From: Acidobacteriota bacterium
Lineage (GTDB): Bacteria; Acidobacteriota; Vicinamibacteria; Vicinamibacterales; UBA8438
Reading direction: 5' to 3'
DNA length: 57,850 bases
Assembly (NCBI GenBank): GCA_009861545.1
Contig: VXME01000050.1
Location: forward strand, 2,329 to 60,178
Every line of letters starts with the position of its first letter. The first letter of the stretch is position 1. The translations under genes and the position numbers were made by a program. The notes under the pieces were generated by a model. It saw only the letters and a list, made by a program, of their open reading frames with translations, ran no database searches and had not been told where the DNA came from. Shown here piece by piece: positions 24,642 through 32,948 of the stretch.

Positions 24642-25594
24642 TCCCGCACCTGAACGGCCGCGCGGCGGCGCTCGAACCGCTCGGCTGGACCGGCCGCGCG
24701 GCCGAGTGGCTGGCCCTGGTCTGCCTGCACAGCGGGGTCTTCCTGCGCGCGCAGTATCTGGCGTTCCTCGGCGGCGGCCACCCCGAGGCGGCGGCTCGAT
24801 TCGTCGAGGAGTACGGCGCGTGGTGCGCGGGAAGGGCCGGGCGTCCGGCGTCCGTGGAGCGGACGTGGCGCGGGTCGACCCGGCTGTGCATGGTGGCGCC
24901 GCGGGCGTTGTACCGAGCCCTGGGGGCAGAGCACGTGCGCCATCGGCGCGAGGCGTCGCCGGCCGTCGTGCTGCGGCGGCTGCTGTCGCTCGACTACGTG
25001 GTCGACCATCCGGGGGAGCCGTGGCTTGCGACCGAGGCGGAGAAGGTCTCGGCGCTCGAGGCGGCGGGCGCTCCGGAGCGGTCCCTGCCGCGCCGCGTGT
25101 ACCGGGGCCGGCGCGGCTCGCGCCGCCGCTACTTCGCGCACAAGCTGCCGCTCGCCCTCGATTCCGGGCGGGCGACGTTCGTGTTCGTCCAGGCGGAGGA
25201 CGTGACCCCGAGCGGGGTCCGGACGTGGGGCGAGTCGCACGCCGCGCTGTGGGCGGCGCTGCGCGCGGCCGGCCGCGCCGTCGAGGTCGTCGTCGTGGGC
25301 CGGGACCCGGAGCGCCTGGCGGCGGCCGAGCCGGTCCTCGCCGGCTGGACGAAGGCGGCGGCGGCAGGCGCCGCGGCCGAGGGCGGGGCCGAGGCGGCGC
25401 GGCTCGCAAGGGCGGAGTTCGCGGAGATCCAAGCGGCGGTGGCGCGCGGCGACCTCGCCGCGCTGGAGGCCCACGGCGGCATCAACGGCGCGCTGGGCAG
25501 GATGCGCGAGCTGTCAGCCGCCGCCGCGGGCGCCGGCGGGGCGGTGGCGATCACGAGCGGGCGGACGTGGCGCTCGAAGCGGGTGCCGTCATGA
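24638..25594 (+). CDS. ICE transfer-operon copy of the integrase-partner family
   Basis: A 318-residue protein from GTG 24638, overlapping both virB8 and virD4, so it belongs to the transfer operon. It is colinear with the partner genes of elements A and B: EWLALVCLHSGVFLRAQYLA, VLRRLLSLDYVV, ATEAEKV, RTWGESHAALWAAL, VVVVGRDPERLAA, and the same C-terminal GRTWRSKRVPS. Identity to A and B is visibly lower than between A and B. Placement next to the coupling protein hints at substrate selection or DNA processing at the channel entrance. Family unrecognised, with a possible N-terminal winged helix. Confidence 0.75.
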   Translation: MIPHLNGRAAALEPLGWTGRAAEWLALVCLHSGVFLRAQYLAFLGGGHPEAAARFVEEYGAWCAGRAGRPASVERTWRGSTRLCMVAPRALYRALGAEHVRHRREASPAVVLRRLLSLDYVVDHPGEPWLATEAEKVSALEAAGAPERSLPRRVYRGRRGSRRRYFAHKLPLALDSGRATFVFVQAEDVTPSGVRTWGESHAALWAALRAAGRAVEVVVVGRDPERLAAAEPVLAGWTKAAAAGAAAEGGAEAARLARAEFAEIQAAVARGDLAALEAHGGINGALGRMRELSAAAAGAGGAVAITSGRTWRSKRVPS

Positions 25595-27600
25595 TGCGCC
25601 TGCTGGCCGGCGCGTCGGCCGCCGCTGCCGTGTGGGTGTGGTGGCCGTTCCCGGCGCCCGGCGCCGATCCGGTCGCCGACCTGATCGCGATGCACTCGCC
25701 GCGGCTGCACGCCACGATCCGCGCCTGGCACTACCTGGCGCCCGCCCTGGCGGTCGTCGGGGCCTGGTCGGTGGCCACCTCGGTAGGGCTGGTGTGGCTC
25801 GCGGGCGGGCGCAGCCGGCCCCCCGCCGGCACGCTGCCGCCGTGGCCGGTCGACGCGGCGAACCCGTCTCCCGCCCTGGTGGTCGGCGAGGTGCACCATC
25901 CGGTCACCGGACGGGAGGCGGCATCGCCGCGGTGGCTCGTGATCCCCGAGACGGGCCTCTACACGGGCATGCTCATCTGCGGCGCGATCGGCTCCGGGAA
26001 GACGTCGGCCTGCATGCGCCCGTTCGCGCGCCAGCTCCTGAGCTGGCAGGCGAAGGACTCGCGCCGCCGTATCGCCGGCCTGGTGCTGGAGGTCAAGGGC
26101 GACTTCTGCCATCAGGTGCGCGGGATCCTGAACGACGCCGGGCGCGCCGGGGACTACGTCGAGCTGGGGATCGGCGGGCGCTGGCGCTGGAACCCGCTGG
26201 GCGACGATCTCCTGGACTCCTACTCGCTCGCTTACACCATCGCGAGCCTCATCAACCAGCTCTTCGGGCGCTCGAAGGAGCCGTTCTGGCAGCAGGCGTA
26301 CGTCAATCTCGTGCGCTGGATCATCGAGCTGCACCGCATGGCGCCCGAGCGCTGGGTGACGCTGCAGGACGTCTACCGCTGCACGCTCGACGCGGAGAGG
26401 ATCGACGCGAAGATCGCCGAGGTCGAGGCGTTGGTCGAGCCGCAGGCGACGGTCCGGGTGCGGATGGCGGACGTGGCCCCGCACGGCGACGAGCTGGCGG
26501 CGTGGTCGTGGCTGCCGGAGGCCGGCGGGATCCTCCGGATGTCGGACGACCGGGAGCTGTGTGAGCAGCTGGCGAAGCTCGGGATTCCGTTCGAGATGGA
26601 CCGGCGGGCGCCGGCGGACCCGACGCGCCCGCAGCGTCTCGACGCGGTGAAGCGCTGGTACGCGCAGGACTGGCTGACTATCGATCCGAAGCTGCGGTCC
26701 AGCATCATCGAGGGCCTGAGCGTGTTCCTCTCGGTCTTCGACCTGCCCGACGTCGCCGCGACCTTCTGCCCGCCGAAGCCGGCGGCCGAGCCGGCCGGCG
26801 CGCAGGGCCCGTCGGGCGCCGATGCGCCTGACGCGCCGTCCGCCGACGCGGTGGCCGTCGCCAGGCCGCTGCCGCCGCTCGACCAGGTGATCGACGATGG
26901 CCGGGTGCTGTGCCTGAACATGGCCGCCGGCACGAACCCGGCCCTCGCCCGCGCGGTGGGCGTGCTCCTCAAGCAGGCGTGGCTCCAGACGCTGCTCCGC
27001 CGCCCCGCGGAGATGCAGCGGCGTCCGGGGCGCGTCTTCCGGCCGGCGATGTTCCTCTGCGACGAGTACCAGACCTTCGCCACGGTGGGCGAGGACGACC
27101 CGGCCGGCGACGAGAAGATGTTCGCGCTGACGCGCCAGTCGCGCCTGATCCCGATCGTGGCGACGCAGTCGATCTCGTCGCTGCGCGCCGTGCTCGGCCA
27201 GTCCGAGGCGTGGCGGGCGCTGCTCCAGACGCTGCGCACCCGCATCTTCCTGTCGCTCGCCGACGACTCGTCGGCGCAGATCGCGAGCACGCTCTGCGGC
27301 CAGGTGGCCCGCATGAAGGCCTCCTACACGGTCTCGGAGCAGACCCAGCGTGCCGGCGCGTCGCTGCTGTCGGGCTCCGCCGGGGGCGGGACCGGCAGCG
27401 TCGGGGCGAGCAAGGCGTTCTCCGAGCGCCGCGAGCCGCTGTTCCATCCGCGCGACTTCGCCCTGCTGGGCAACTGCCAGGCCATCGTCATGCCCTACGA
27501 CGGCCGCCGCTCGCTCGACGCCCGGCGCTGCTACCTCAAGCCGGACTTCCTGCCGCGGGACCGCCCCTACTGGCGCGCCCGCGAGGCCGGAGAGCTGTAG
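25591..27600 (+). CDS. virD4: VirD4/TraG coupling ATPase
   Basis: A 669-residue type IV coupling protein: two N-terminal transmembrane helices (about residues 5-25 and 50-75), Walker A GAIGSGKTS near residue 131, a Walker B-like FLCDEYQTF, TQSISSL, and a TraG C-terminal segment. An alanine/proline-rich insert lies at about residues 395-425. It brings DNA-relaxase complexes to the channel. The ATG at 25591 overlaps the preceding stop. No relaxase is recognisable in the window. Confidence 0.9.
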   Translation: MMRLLAGASAAAAVWVWWPFPAPGADPVADLIAMHSPRLHATIRAWHYLAPALAVVGAWSVATSVGLVWLAGGRSRPPAGTLPPWPVDAANPSPALVVGEVHHPVTGREAASPRWLVIPETGLYTGMLICGAIGSGKTSACMRPFARQLLSWQAKDSRRRIAGLVLEVKGDFCHQVRGILNDAGRAGDYVELGIGGRWRWNPLGDDLLDSYSLAYTIASLINQLFGRSKEPFWQQAYVNLVRWIIELHRMAPERWVTLQDVYRCTLDAERIDAKIAEVEALVEPQATVRVRMADVAPHGDELAAWSWLPEAGGILRMSDDRELCEQLAKLGIPFEMDRRAPADPTRPQRLDAVKRWYAQDWLTIDPKLRSSIIEGLSVFLSVFDLPDVAATFCPPKPAAEPAGAQGPSGADAPDAPSADAVAVARPLPPLDQVIDDGRVLCLNMAAGTNPALARAVGVLLKQAWLQTLLRRPAEMQRRPGRVFRPAMFLCDEYQTFATVGEDDPAGDEKMFALTRQSRLIPIVATQSISSLRAVLGQSEAWRALLQTLRTRIFLSLADDSSAQIASTLCGQVARMKASYTVSEQTQRAGASLLSGSAGGGTGSVGASKAFSERREPLFHPRDFALLGNCQAIVMPYDGRRSLDARRCYLKPDFLPRDRPYWRAREAGEL

Positions 27601-28611
27601 ATGGAGCTGAACGTCGCGGACCTGAAGCCGTTCCTGCCGGGGCTCGAGGCCGTACTCGACGACGAGGCGGTCTCCGAGGTGATGGTCAACGGCCCCGCGG
27701 CGGTCTTCGTCGAGCGGGCCGGCCGGGTGATCGCCCTCGACGCCCCGGCGCTCACCGCCGAGGCCGTGGCGCGGGCCGCGATCCAGATCGCCCGCCCGCT
27801 GGGCGAGGACCCGGCGACCGATCCGATCATCGACGCGAGGCTCGCGCACGGCTCCCGCGTGGCCGTGTGCAGCCCGCCCGCGGCGCCGGCGACGGCGATC
27901 ACGATCCGCCGCTTCGGCGGCCGGGAGTTCACGATCGCCGAGCTGACCGCGAGCGGCTCGCTGCCCGCTGCCGTGGTCGACGCGACCGCGGACGTGCTCC
28001 GAACGGAACGCAACGTGCTGATCTCGGGCGGCACCGGGTCGGGCAAGACGACGTTGCTCAACGCGCTGGTGGCGCTGCTCCCGGCCGAGGGTCGGGTGAT
28101 CTCGATCGAGGACACCCTGGAGCTGCGGCTCCGCCGGACGAACTGCCTGCGCTTCGAGGCGAGGGGGCTCGCGGGCCGGAACGTGACGATCCGGGACTTG
28201 GTGCGCCATGCGCTGCGGCACCGGCCGGATCACATCGTCGTCGGCGAGGTCCGCGGCGCCGAGGCGGCCGACCTGCTCCAGGCGCTGAACACGGGGCACG
28301 GCGGCAGCCTGGCCACCGTGCACGCGAACAACGCCGCGGCGGCGCTCTCGCGCCTGGCGACCTGCGCCATGCAGGCGGGCGACGCGCTGCCGTGGGCGGT
28401 GGTCTGCCGCGGCGTGGTCGACGGCATCGAGGCGGTCATACACCAGACGCGGACGCCCGAGGGCGTGCGCCGCGTCGACCAGATGGTGCGCGTGCGGGAC
28501 TACGACGCGCGGGACAACCGGTGGGTGGTCGAGCCGGTCTGGCCGGCCGCCGGCGCGGAGGCGGTGACGAACGGAACGGAGGAATGGAGGTGCAGGGATG
28601 AACGAACGTGA
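27601..28611 (+). CDS. virB11: VirB11/TrbB hexameric ATPase
   Basis: A 336-residue secretion ATPase that switches the machine between pilus building and DNA transfer. N-terminal domain (SEVMVNGPAAVFVERAG), Walker A GGTGSGKTT near residue 143, Walker B-like HIVVGEVRGAEAADLLQ, and the His box TGHGGSLATVHANNAAAAL. It abuts virD4 with no gap. The C-terminal tail beyond WPAAGAEA is short and polar, and its coding sequence overlaps the next small gene. Confidence 0.93.
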   Translation: MELNVADLKPFLPGLEAVLDDEAVSEVMVNGPAAVFVERAGRVIALDAPALTAEAVARAAIQIARPLGEDPATDPIIDARLAHGSRVAVCSPPAAPATAITIRRFGGREFTIAELTASGSLPAAVVDATADVLRTERNVLISGGTGSGKTTLLNALVALLPAEGRVISIEDTLELRLRRTNCLRFEARGLAGRNVTIRDLVRHALRHRPDHIVVGEVRGAEAADLLQALNTGHGGSLATVHANNAAAALSRLATCAMQAGDALPWAVVCRGVVDGIEAVIHQTRTPEGVRRVDQMVRVRDYDARDNRWVVEPVWPAAGAEAVTNGTEEWRCRDERT

Positions 28612-28786
28612 CGAGAGTCGCACGGAGGAGCGGGCGCCCGTTCGGGCGGAGACCCGCGAGCAGTTCGACGAGGCGGTCGGGGAGCTGTTCCGGACGGGGC
28701 AGCCGATCGAGGCCCCGTCGCTGGAGACGCTCGAGGCCTGGGACGTGGACCTCGAGGACGAAGAAGGCGGAATCGAGGGACTGTGA
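28598..28786 (+). CDS. Small acidic protein, unknown
   Basis: A 62-residue highly acidic protein (LEAWDVDLEDEEGG) from ATG 28598, preceded by GGAGGTGCAGGG, overlapping the end of virB11 and the start of ardC. Its composition resembles DNA-mimic or small regulatory proteins, which would suit a neighbour of an anti-restriction gene, but there is no specific motif. Confidence 0.5.
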   Translation: MNERDESRTEERAPVRAETREQFDEAVGELFRTGQPIEAPSLETLEAWDVDLEDEEGGIEGL

Positions 28787-28947
28787 TGGGCAAGATGAAA
28801 GAGAAGGCCGACGAGTACCACGAGCAGTTCGCCGCCCGCATCATCAAGGCGCTGGAGGAGGGGACGGCTCCGTGGCAGAAACCGTGTCCACCATATTTGA
28901 AAAACCGTCAAGTCATATTCCATCCATGGTGCATGTTAAGTTACTGA
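28786..28947 (+). pseudogene. ardC: ArdC-type anti-restriction protein, 5' fragment, interrupted by element B
   Basis: ATG 28786 opens the ArdC N-terminus (YHEQFAARIIKALEEGTAPW, then QKP). At 28878-28886 (gaaaccgtg) element B begins; about 20 foreign residues follow and the frame stops at 28947. The rest of the gene lies at 45254-46951. ArdC proteins bind single-stranded DNA and protect incoming plasmid DNA from restriction. As sequenced the gene is split. Confidence 0.88.
28878..28886. repeat. Left attachment repeat of element B
   Basis: gaaaccgtg here and at 45256-45264; the ardC reading frame crosses it in phase on both sides (AAA CCG TGG). The offset of 16,378 bp gives the element length. 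Confidence 0.8.
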
Positions 28948-28949
28948 AT

Positions 28950-28966
28950 AGTAATCAATTATTACT
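28950..28966. promoter_or_regulatory. Palindromic site near the left end of element B
   Basis: agtaatcaattattact, matching the perfect palindrome of element A at the same relative position. A half site, gttattact, is at 45220-45228 near the right end, as expected for integrase arm sites at both ends. Confidence 0.5.
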
Positions 28967-28978
28967 CACATCCGGGCA

Positions 28979-29007
28979 TTGACGTGGAACGAGGCGTCCT
29001 GTACGAT
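28979..29007 (+). promoter_or_regulatory. Integrase promoter, element B
   Basis: TTGACG (28979-28984), 17-bp spacer, TACGAT (29002-29007), equivalent to the element A promoter. Confidence 0.65.
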
Positions 29008-29049
29008 CCATATGTATCCGCCATTATGTGAGGGGAATACTGGTAGGCC

Positions 29050-30273
29050 ATGGAACTCCCGATACGATCCCGGAACCGCAAGCCCACCGGTCGGCAACCC
29101 TACCACGCGCTCTCGGCCGCCTTCGTCCGCAACGTAGCGCAGGCTGGCCGCTACTGCGACGGCAACGGCTTGTACCTCGACGTGCAACCGTCCGGCACTC
29201 GTAGCTGGGTGCAGCGGCTCGTCATCCGCGGCCGGCGCCGCGAACTCGGACTCGGCGGTTTCCCGCTCGTTCCGCTCAAGGACGCCCGCGCCCAGGCGCT
29301 CGCCAACCGCAGGCTCGCCCGCGCCGGAGGCGATCCCTTGGCCGAGAAGCGCCGCATCAAGAGCATGCCCACCTTCGCCGCCGCCGCCGAGGCGGTCTGC
29401 GCCCAGATGCGTCCCGGCTGGCGCAATCCCAAGCACGGCAAGGACTGGCTGTCGAGCATGGCCCGCTTCGCCTTCCCCCGCCTCGGCAGGCTGCCCGTCT
29501 CCGAGGTGACGACCGCCGATGTGGTCAAGGCGCTTCGCAAGGTCTGGCACGAACGGCCGGCGACGGCGCGGCGCGTACGCCAGCGCATCAGCACCGTCAT
29601 GGAGTGGGCCATGGCGATGGACTACCGCAACGACAACCCCTGCGACCGTATCGGGCCGATCCTCGGTCCGCAACAGGATCTCGTCCAGCACATGCGGGCG
29701 CTGCCCCATCGGGAGGTAGCGTCGGCGATCGAGACGGTGCGGGCTTCGGGCGCGGTTTCGGTCGTCAAGCTGGCGTTCGAGTTTCTCGTGCTGACGGCCG
29801 CGCGGTCTGGTGAGGTCCGAGGAGCGCTGTGGGCCGAGATCGACACCGAGGAGCACGTCTGGACTGTGCCGGCGACGCGGACGAAGGCCAAGCGCGAGCA
29901 CCGCGTGCCGCTGTGCCGGCGCGCCGAACAGATCCTCGACGCGGCTCGGACGCTTGGCGGCGGCAACCCGCTCGTGTTCCCAAGCGGGCGCGGCAAGCAG
30001 CTGGCCGACATGGCGGTGTCCGGACTGCTCAAGGACCTGGAGATCGGAGCCGTTCCGCACGGCTTCCGGTCGTCGTTCCGGGACTGGGCCGCGGAGGAGA
30101 CGAACCACCCGCGCGAGGTCGTGGAGGCGGCGCTGGCCCACGTGGTCCAGAACAAGGTCGAGGCGGCATACGCGCGGTCCGACCTGTTCGAGCGGCGGCG
30201 GCGCTTGATGGACGACTGGTCCGCCTATGTCGGCGGCGGCGCGGGGGCGCCGGCCGATGATCGCCCATCTTGA
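29050..30273 (+). CDS. int: Tyrosine integrase of element B (DUF4102/P4 type)
   Basis: A 407-residue sister of the element A integrase with the same domains: arm-binding DUF4102 region (CDGNGLYLDVQPSGTRSW), core-binding domain, and catalytic TAARSGEVRG, HGFRSS, ALAHVVQN and AAYARSD with the Tyr nucleophile. GTGAGGGG lies 18 bp before ATG 29050, so a non-ATG start closer to it (for example CTG near 29040, out of frame) was considered and dropped. The N-terminal 20 residues differ most from A. It overlaps the partner gene by 17 bp. Confidence 0.92.
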   Translation: MELPIRSRNRKPTGRQPYHALSAAFVRNVAQAGRYCDGNGLYLDVQPSGTRSWVQRLVIRGRRRELGLGGFPLVPLKDARAQALANRRLARAGGDPLAEKRRIKSMPTFAAAAEAVCAQMRPGWRNPKHGKDWLSSMARFAFPRLGRLPVSEVTTADVVKALRKVWHERPATARRVRQRISTVMEWAMAMDYRNDNPCDRIGPILGPQQDLVQHMRALPHREVASAIETVRASGAVSVVKLAFEFLVLTAARSGEVRGALWAEIDTEEHVWTVPATRTKAKREHRVPLCRRAEQILDAARTLGGGNPLVFPSGRGKQLADMAVSGLLKDLEIGAVPHGFRSSFRDWAAEETNHPREVVEAALAHVVQNKVEAAYARSDLFERRRRLMDDWSAYVGGGAGAPADDRPS

Positions 30274-31249
30274 GGACCGCGCGACGGCCCTGATGGCGCG
30301 CGGCTGGACGCGCCGCGAAGCGGAGTGGCTGGCGCTGGTCTGCCTGTACAGCGGCGTGTTCCTCCGTTCGCAGTACCTCGCCTTCATTGGCCGGACCAAT
30401 CCGGCGCTCGCGTACCGCTTCATCCGCCGGTGCCGTAAGTACGTGGTCGAACAGCCGTGGAACGGCTCCCGGCTTAGGGTCTGCCGCATCGCGTCGCGGC
30501 GGATCTACCAGGTGCTTGGGATCGAGCACATCCGGCATCACCGGCCCGCTGCGCCGGAGGCCGTACTGCGGCGGCTGCTCGCGCTCGACTACCTGCTCGA
30601 ACGTCCACGCACGTCGTGGCTCCCGACCGAGGCCGAGAAGGTCGGCGCGCTGACTGCGGCGGGGATCGCCAAGGATGTGTTCCCGCGCAAGCTCTACCAG
30701 GGCGCGGTCGGGGCGCAGTGCCGGTTCTTCCCCCACAAGCTGCCGGTCGCGCTCGACACTTGGCGGGCGACGTTTGTGTTTGCCCAGGACGAGAAGGAGA
30801 CGGAGAGCGCGGTCCGCACGTGGGGCTCGCAGCATGCGGCGCTGTGGGCGGGGATCGCTGCGGTCGGCCGCGCCGTCGAAGTAATCGTCGTCGGCCGTGA
30901 TCCGGAACGTCTGGCGGCGACCCAGCGGGTACTCGACAAGTGGGCCTCGACGCCTCCGGAGTCCGTCACGATGGCCCACGAGGACGCGGCGGCCGAGGTG
31001 GCCGCGATCAAGAACGCGATCGCGACGAGCGACTGGGCCGCGCTGGAAGAGTACGGTGGCCTGAACCCCGCGCTGCAGCGCACGCGCATCCTCGACGCAG
31101 CCTGTGCTGGAAGCCGCCGATCCACGGCCGCGATCACGACGGGTCGGACGTGGCGCTCGATGCGCGTGCCGTCTGACCTCTTGCCGGCCGTGGCGTCGGC
31201 CAGTTACGCCCGGTCTCGGATGCGGGGCCCGTTACTTCGTCATCGGTAG
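30257..31249 (+). CDS. Integrase-partner protein, element B
   Basis: About 330 residues, strongly similar to the element A partner up to RVPSDLLPA, after which the tails differ. It has the same landmarks (EWLALVCLYSGVFLRSQYLA, VLRRLLALDYLL, EVIVVGRDPERLAA, GRTWRSMRVPS). The start ATG 30257 lies inside the integrase end, as in A, so coupling is conserved. Function unknown; see the element A entry. Confidence 0.75.
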   Translation: MIAHLEDRATALMARGWTRREAEWLALVCLYSGVFLRSQYLAFIGRTNPALAYRFIRRCRKYVVEQPWNGSRLRVCRIASRRIYQVLGIEHIRHHRPAAPEAVLRRLLALDYLLERPRTSWLPTEAEKVGALTAAGIAKDVFPRKLYQGAVGAQCRFFPHKLPVALDTWRATFVFAQDEKETESAVRTWGSQHAALWAGIAAVGRAVEVIVVGRDPERLAATQRVLDKWASTPPESVTMAHEDAAAEVAAIKNAIATSDWAALEEYGGLNPALQRTRILDAACAGSRRSTAAITTGRTWRSMRVPSDLLPAVASASYARSRMRGPLLRHR

Positions 31250-31419
31250 CTCCGTACCTCAGTGGCGAAGGCCACAAACGACGTCACGGCCCCGCCGACC
31301 ATCAGAAACCCGGCCGGCACGACACCGAAGTCCCTGATGCCGAGCGCTCCCACCACCATCGCGGCGATCGCGATACGCTGCACGATCCTTGCGACCTTTC
31401 GCTTCTTCTCTCTGTCCAT
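31240..31419 (-). CDS. Small two-helix membrane protein, 59 residues
   Basis: A minus-strand gene from ATG 31419 with GGAG 6 bases upstream: basic start (MDREKKRKVARIVQR), then two hydrophobic helices (IAIAAMVVGALGI and GFLMVGGAVTSFVAFA). Its end overlaps the partner gene's end by 10 bp on the other strand. It lies in the segment that element A lacks. Unknown function. Confidence 0.5.
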   Translation of the reverse strand: MDREKKRKVARIVQRIAIAAMVVGALGIRDFGVVPAGFLMVGGAVTSFVAFATEVRSYR

Positions 31420-31524
31420 GTTCGGCTCCTTCCGCGATAGTACTTGCCGTCCGGGTCATCGAGAACGTCGCTCAGCGCGTCGAGCTTCTCGGTCAGGCAC
31501 TAGTGCAGCTGACGGCTCGCGGTC

Positions 31525-31786
31525 GCCGCCCGAGATTACACCCGAAGTGCCGCACCAGAGGTGTAAGTAGGACGGAGCGCCCAATTTACGCCCGGAATCA
31601 CACCGCCTGTCGCGTTCCCGCCGGCCGCAAGTCCCTCGCTCTCAACGCGATCCAATATCCCGCCCACCCCAATAGTGCCGCTCAATGTGACATGGGGTGG
31701 GTAGGGGAGCGACCCACCGCAAGACTGGCGTTTTGCGGACCCGGCAGGTGTTCCTCTGTCACACCTGCCGCGCCGGGTCGCTCCCC
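31525..31786 (+). other. Conserved non-coding block with three-way-junction fold, element B copy
   Basis: Counterpart of 9834-10094. Outer stem ggggagcgaccc (31704-31715) with gggtcgctcccc (31775-31786); inner hairpin ccgcaagac/gttttgcgg; second arm ggcaggtgt/acacctgcc with loop TCCTCTGTC. Stem changes relative to A keep pairing in the inner hairpin. The first 85 bases are more conserved than the neighbouring genes appear to be. Confidence 0.6.
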
Positions 31787-31919
31787 TGGAAAGTGTCCCT
31801 CCCGGAAGGGGGAGCACGGCGCTCGCAGTGCCTGTCCGGGCCGGCTGCTATGCTCTTTTGTCAAAGACTGTCGCTACGCGGCAACGCCCGCGGAGCAGCT
31901 TCTGGTGAACGGCCAACTA

Positions 31920-32189
31920 ATGACCAACGGCAGCCTGACGAAGGCGGCGCTCATCGAGGAGGTGGCCCACACTGTCGGGGTCTCGAAGAGGCGCGCCGAG
32001 ATAGTCGTCGACACCCTGTTCGGCAGCATCGGTGAGGCGCTTCACCAAGGTGAGAAGGTCGAACTCCGCGGCTTCGGGAGTTTCCGTCTCCGACTCCGGC
32101 CGCCGCGCCGACGCCGCAACCCCAGGACCGGCGACGGCGTGGACGTGCCGCCGAAACACGTCGCTTGCTTCAAGCCCGGCAAGGACTGA
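31920..32189 (+). CDS. HU/IHF-family DNA-bending protein
   Basis: An 89-residue HU/IHF fold: LTKAALIEEVAHTVGVSKRR helices, then VELRGFGSFRLRLRPPRRRR and the R-N-P-R-T-G DNA-binding arm. The end after VDVPPKHVACFKPGKD matches normal family length. Such proteins bend DNA for tyrosine recombinases, and IHF assists spacer acquisition in some CRISPR types; either role could explain its place between the integration module and the cas genes. An upstream in-frame GTG is an alternative start. Confidence 0.88.
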   Translation: MTNGSLTKAALIEEVAHTVGVSKRRAEIVVDTLFGSIGEALHQGEKVELRGFGSFRLRLRPPRRRRNPRTGDGVDVPPKHVACFKPGKD

Positions 32190-32336
32190 AGGAGCTGATC
32201 AACCGGGACCCGGCGCAGCCCGTCTCAGCGCCGTTGTCCGAGTAGCCGGCGGCTCCTTCGCCGCAATCCGAAAGTCGGTCCATGACCAAGAAAGAACGGC
32301 TGCCGGGACCGCACCTGACCTGACTGGAGGGCCGGT

Positions 32337-32591
32337 ATGCATGACCTTGAGAAGCGACTTTGGAAAGAGGCTGCGGACATGCAGCGCATTGGCATCGCCG
32401 CCTTGGTCATCGGCGGTGGCGCTCTCTTGCTAGGGTGCTTCGTTTTCGTGACCACGCCGCCGATCACGGAGCGCCAGGTGTTGTCGATCGTGTGGGCTGG
32501 TGTCGGCGCCGGGTGCTTCGGTATAGGGGTGGCAGCCTACAACGCCGGTAACGCGATCCTGCACTGGATCGAGAAGGACCAAAAGGAGTAG
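32337..32591 (+). CDS. Small membrane protein, 84 residues
   Basis: From ATG 32337, preceded by GGAGGGCCGGT. Two transmembrane helices (IGIAALVIGGGALLLGCFVFV and IVWAGVGAGCFGIGVAAYNA) and charged ends (MHDLEKRLWKEAADM, HWIEKDQKE). Unknown role; possibly an immunity or stress membrane protein of the element. Confidence 0.5.
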   Translation: MHDLEKRLWKEAADMQRIGIAALVIGGGALLLGCFVFVTTPPITERQVLSIVWAGVGAGCFGIGVAAYNAGNAILHWIEKDQKE

Positions 32592-32948
32592 AAGTGCGCT
32601 CGGATCTAGCGCCTACAGTGCACCCGGCAGGCCCCGCATGCTGACCGTGCCGACGCGCCGCCGACCACCGAACTGGCGGGTCGGATCCGCTTGGCCGCCG
32701 TGGTTGTCGATGCGGTGGCATCCGTATTCCATCAGCTCCGTCTCGGCCGCACCGCGCTAGGTGCGGTGTCACTACACCGCCTCGAGGATCGCGCGATCCC
32801 CCCCAGCGCCGAGCAGTGTCGCTATACCAGCCCCGCCGTACGGCCGCGAGATTTGCTCGAAACAGGTCCTGGCCGGATCAACCACAACTTTGGGAGCGAG
32901 AGAGGGAGTTACGGACAGCCAATCGCCATGATCGGGGCCGCGGCGGAC
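32592..32948. other. Gap without a recognisable gene
   Basis: About 360 bp with several short GC-rich inverted repeats (for example accgc...gcggt near 32748-32766) and no frame with a credible start. Nothing further recognised. Confidence 0.3.
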
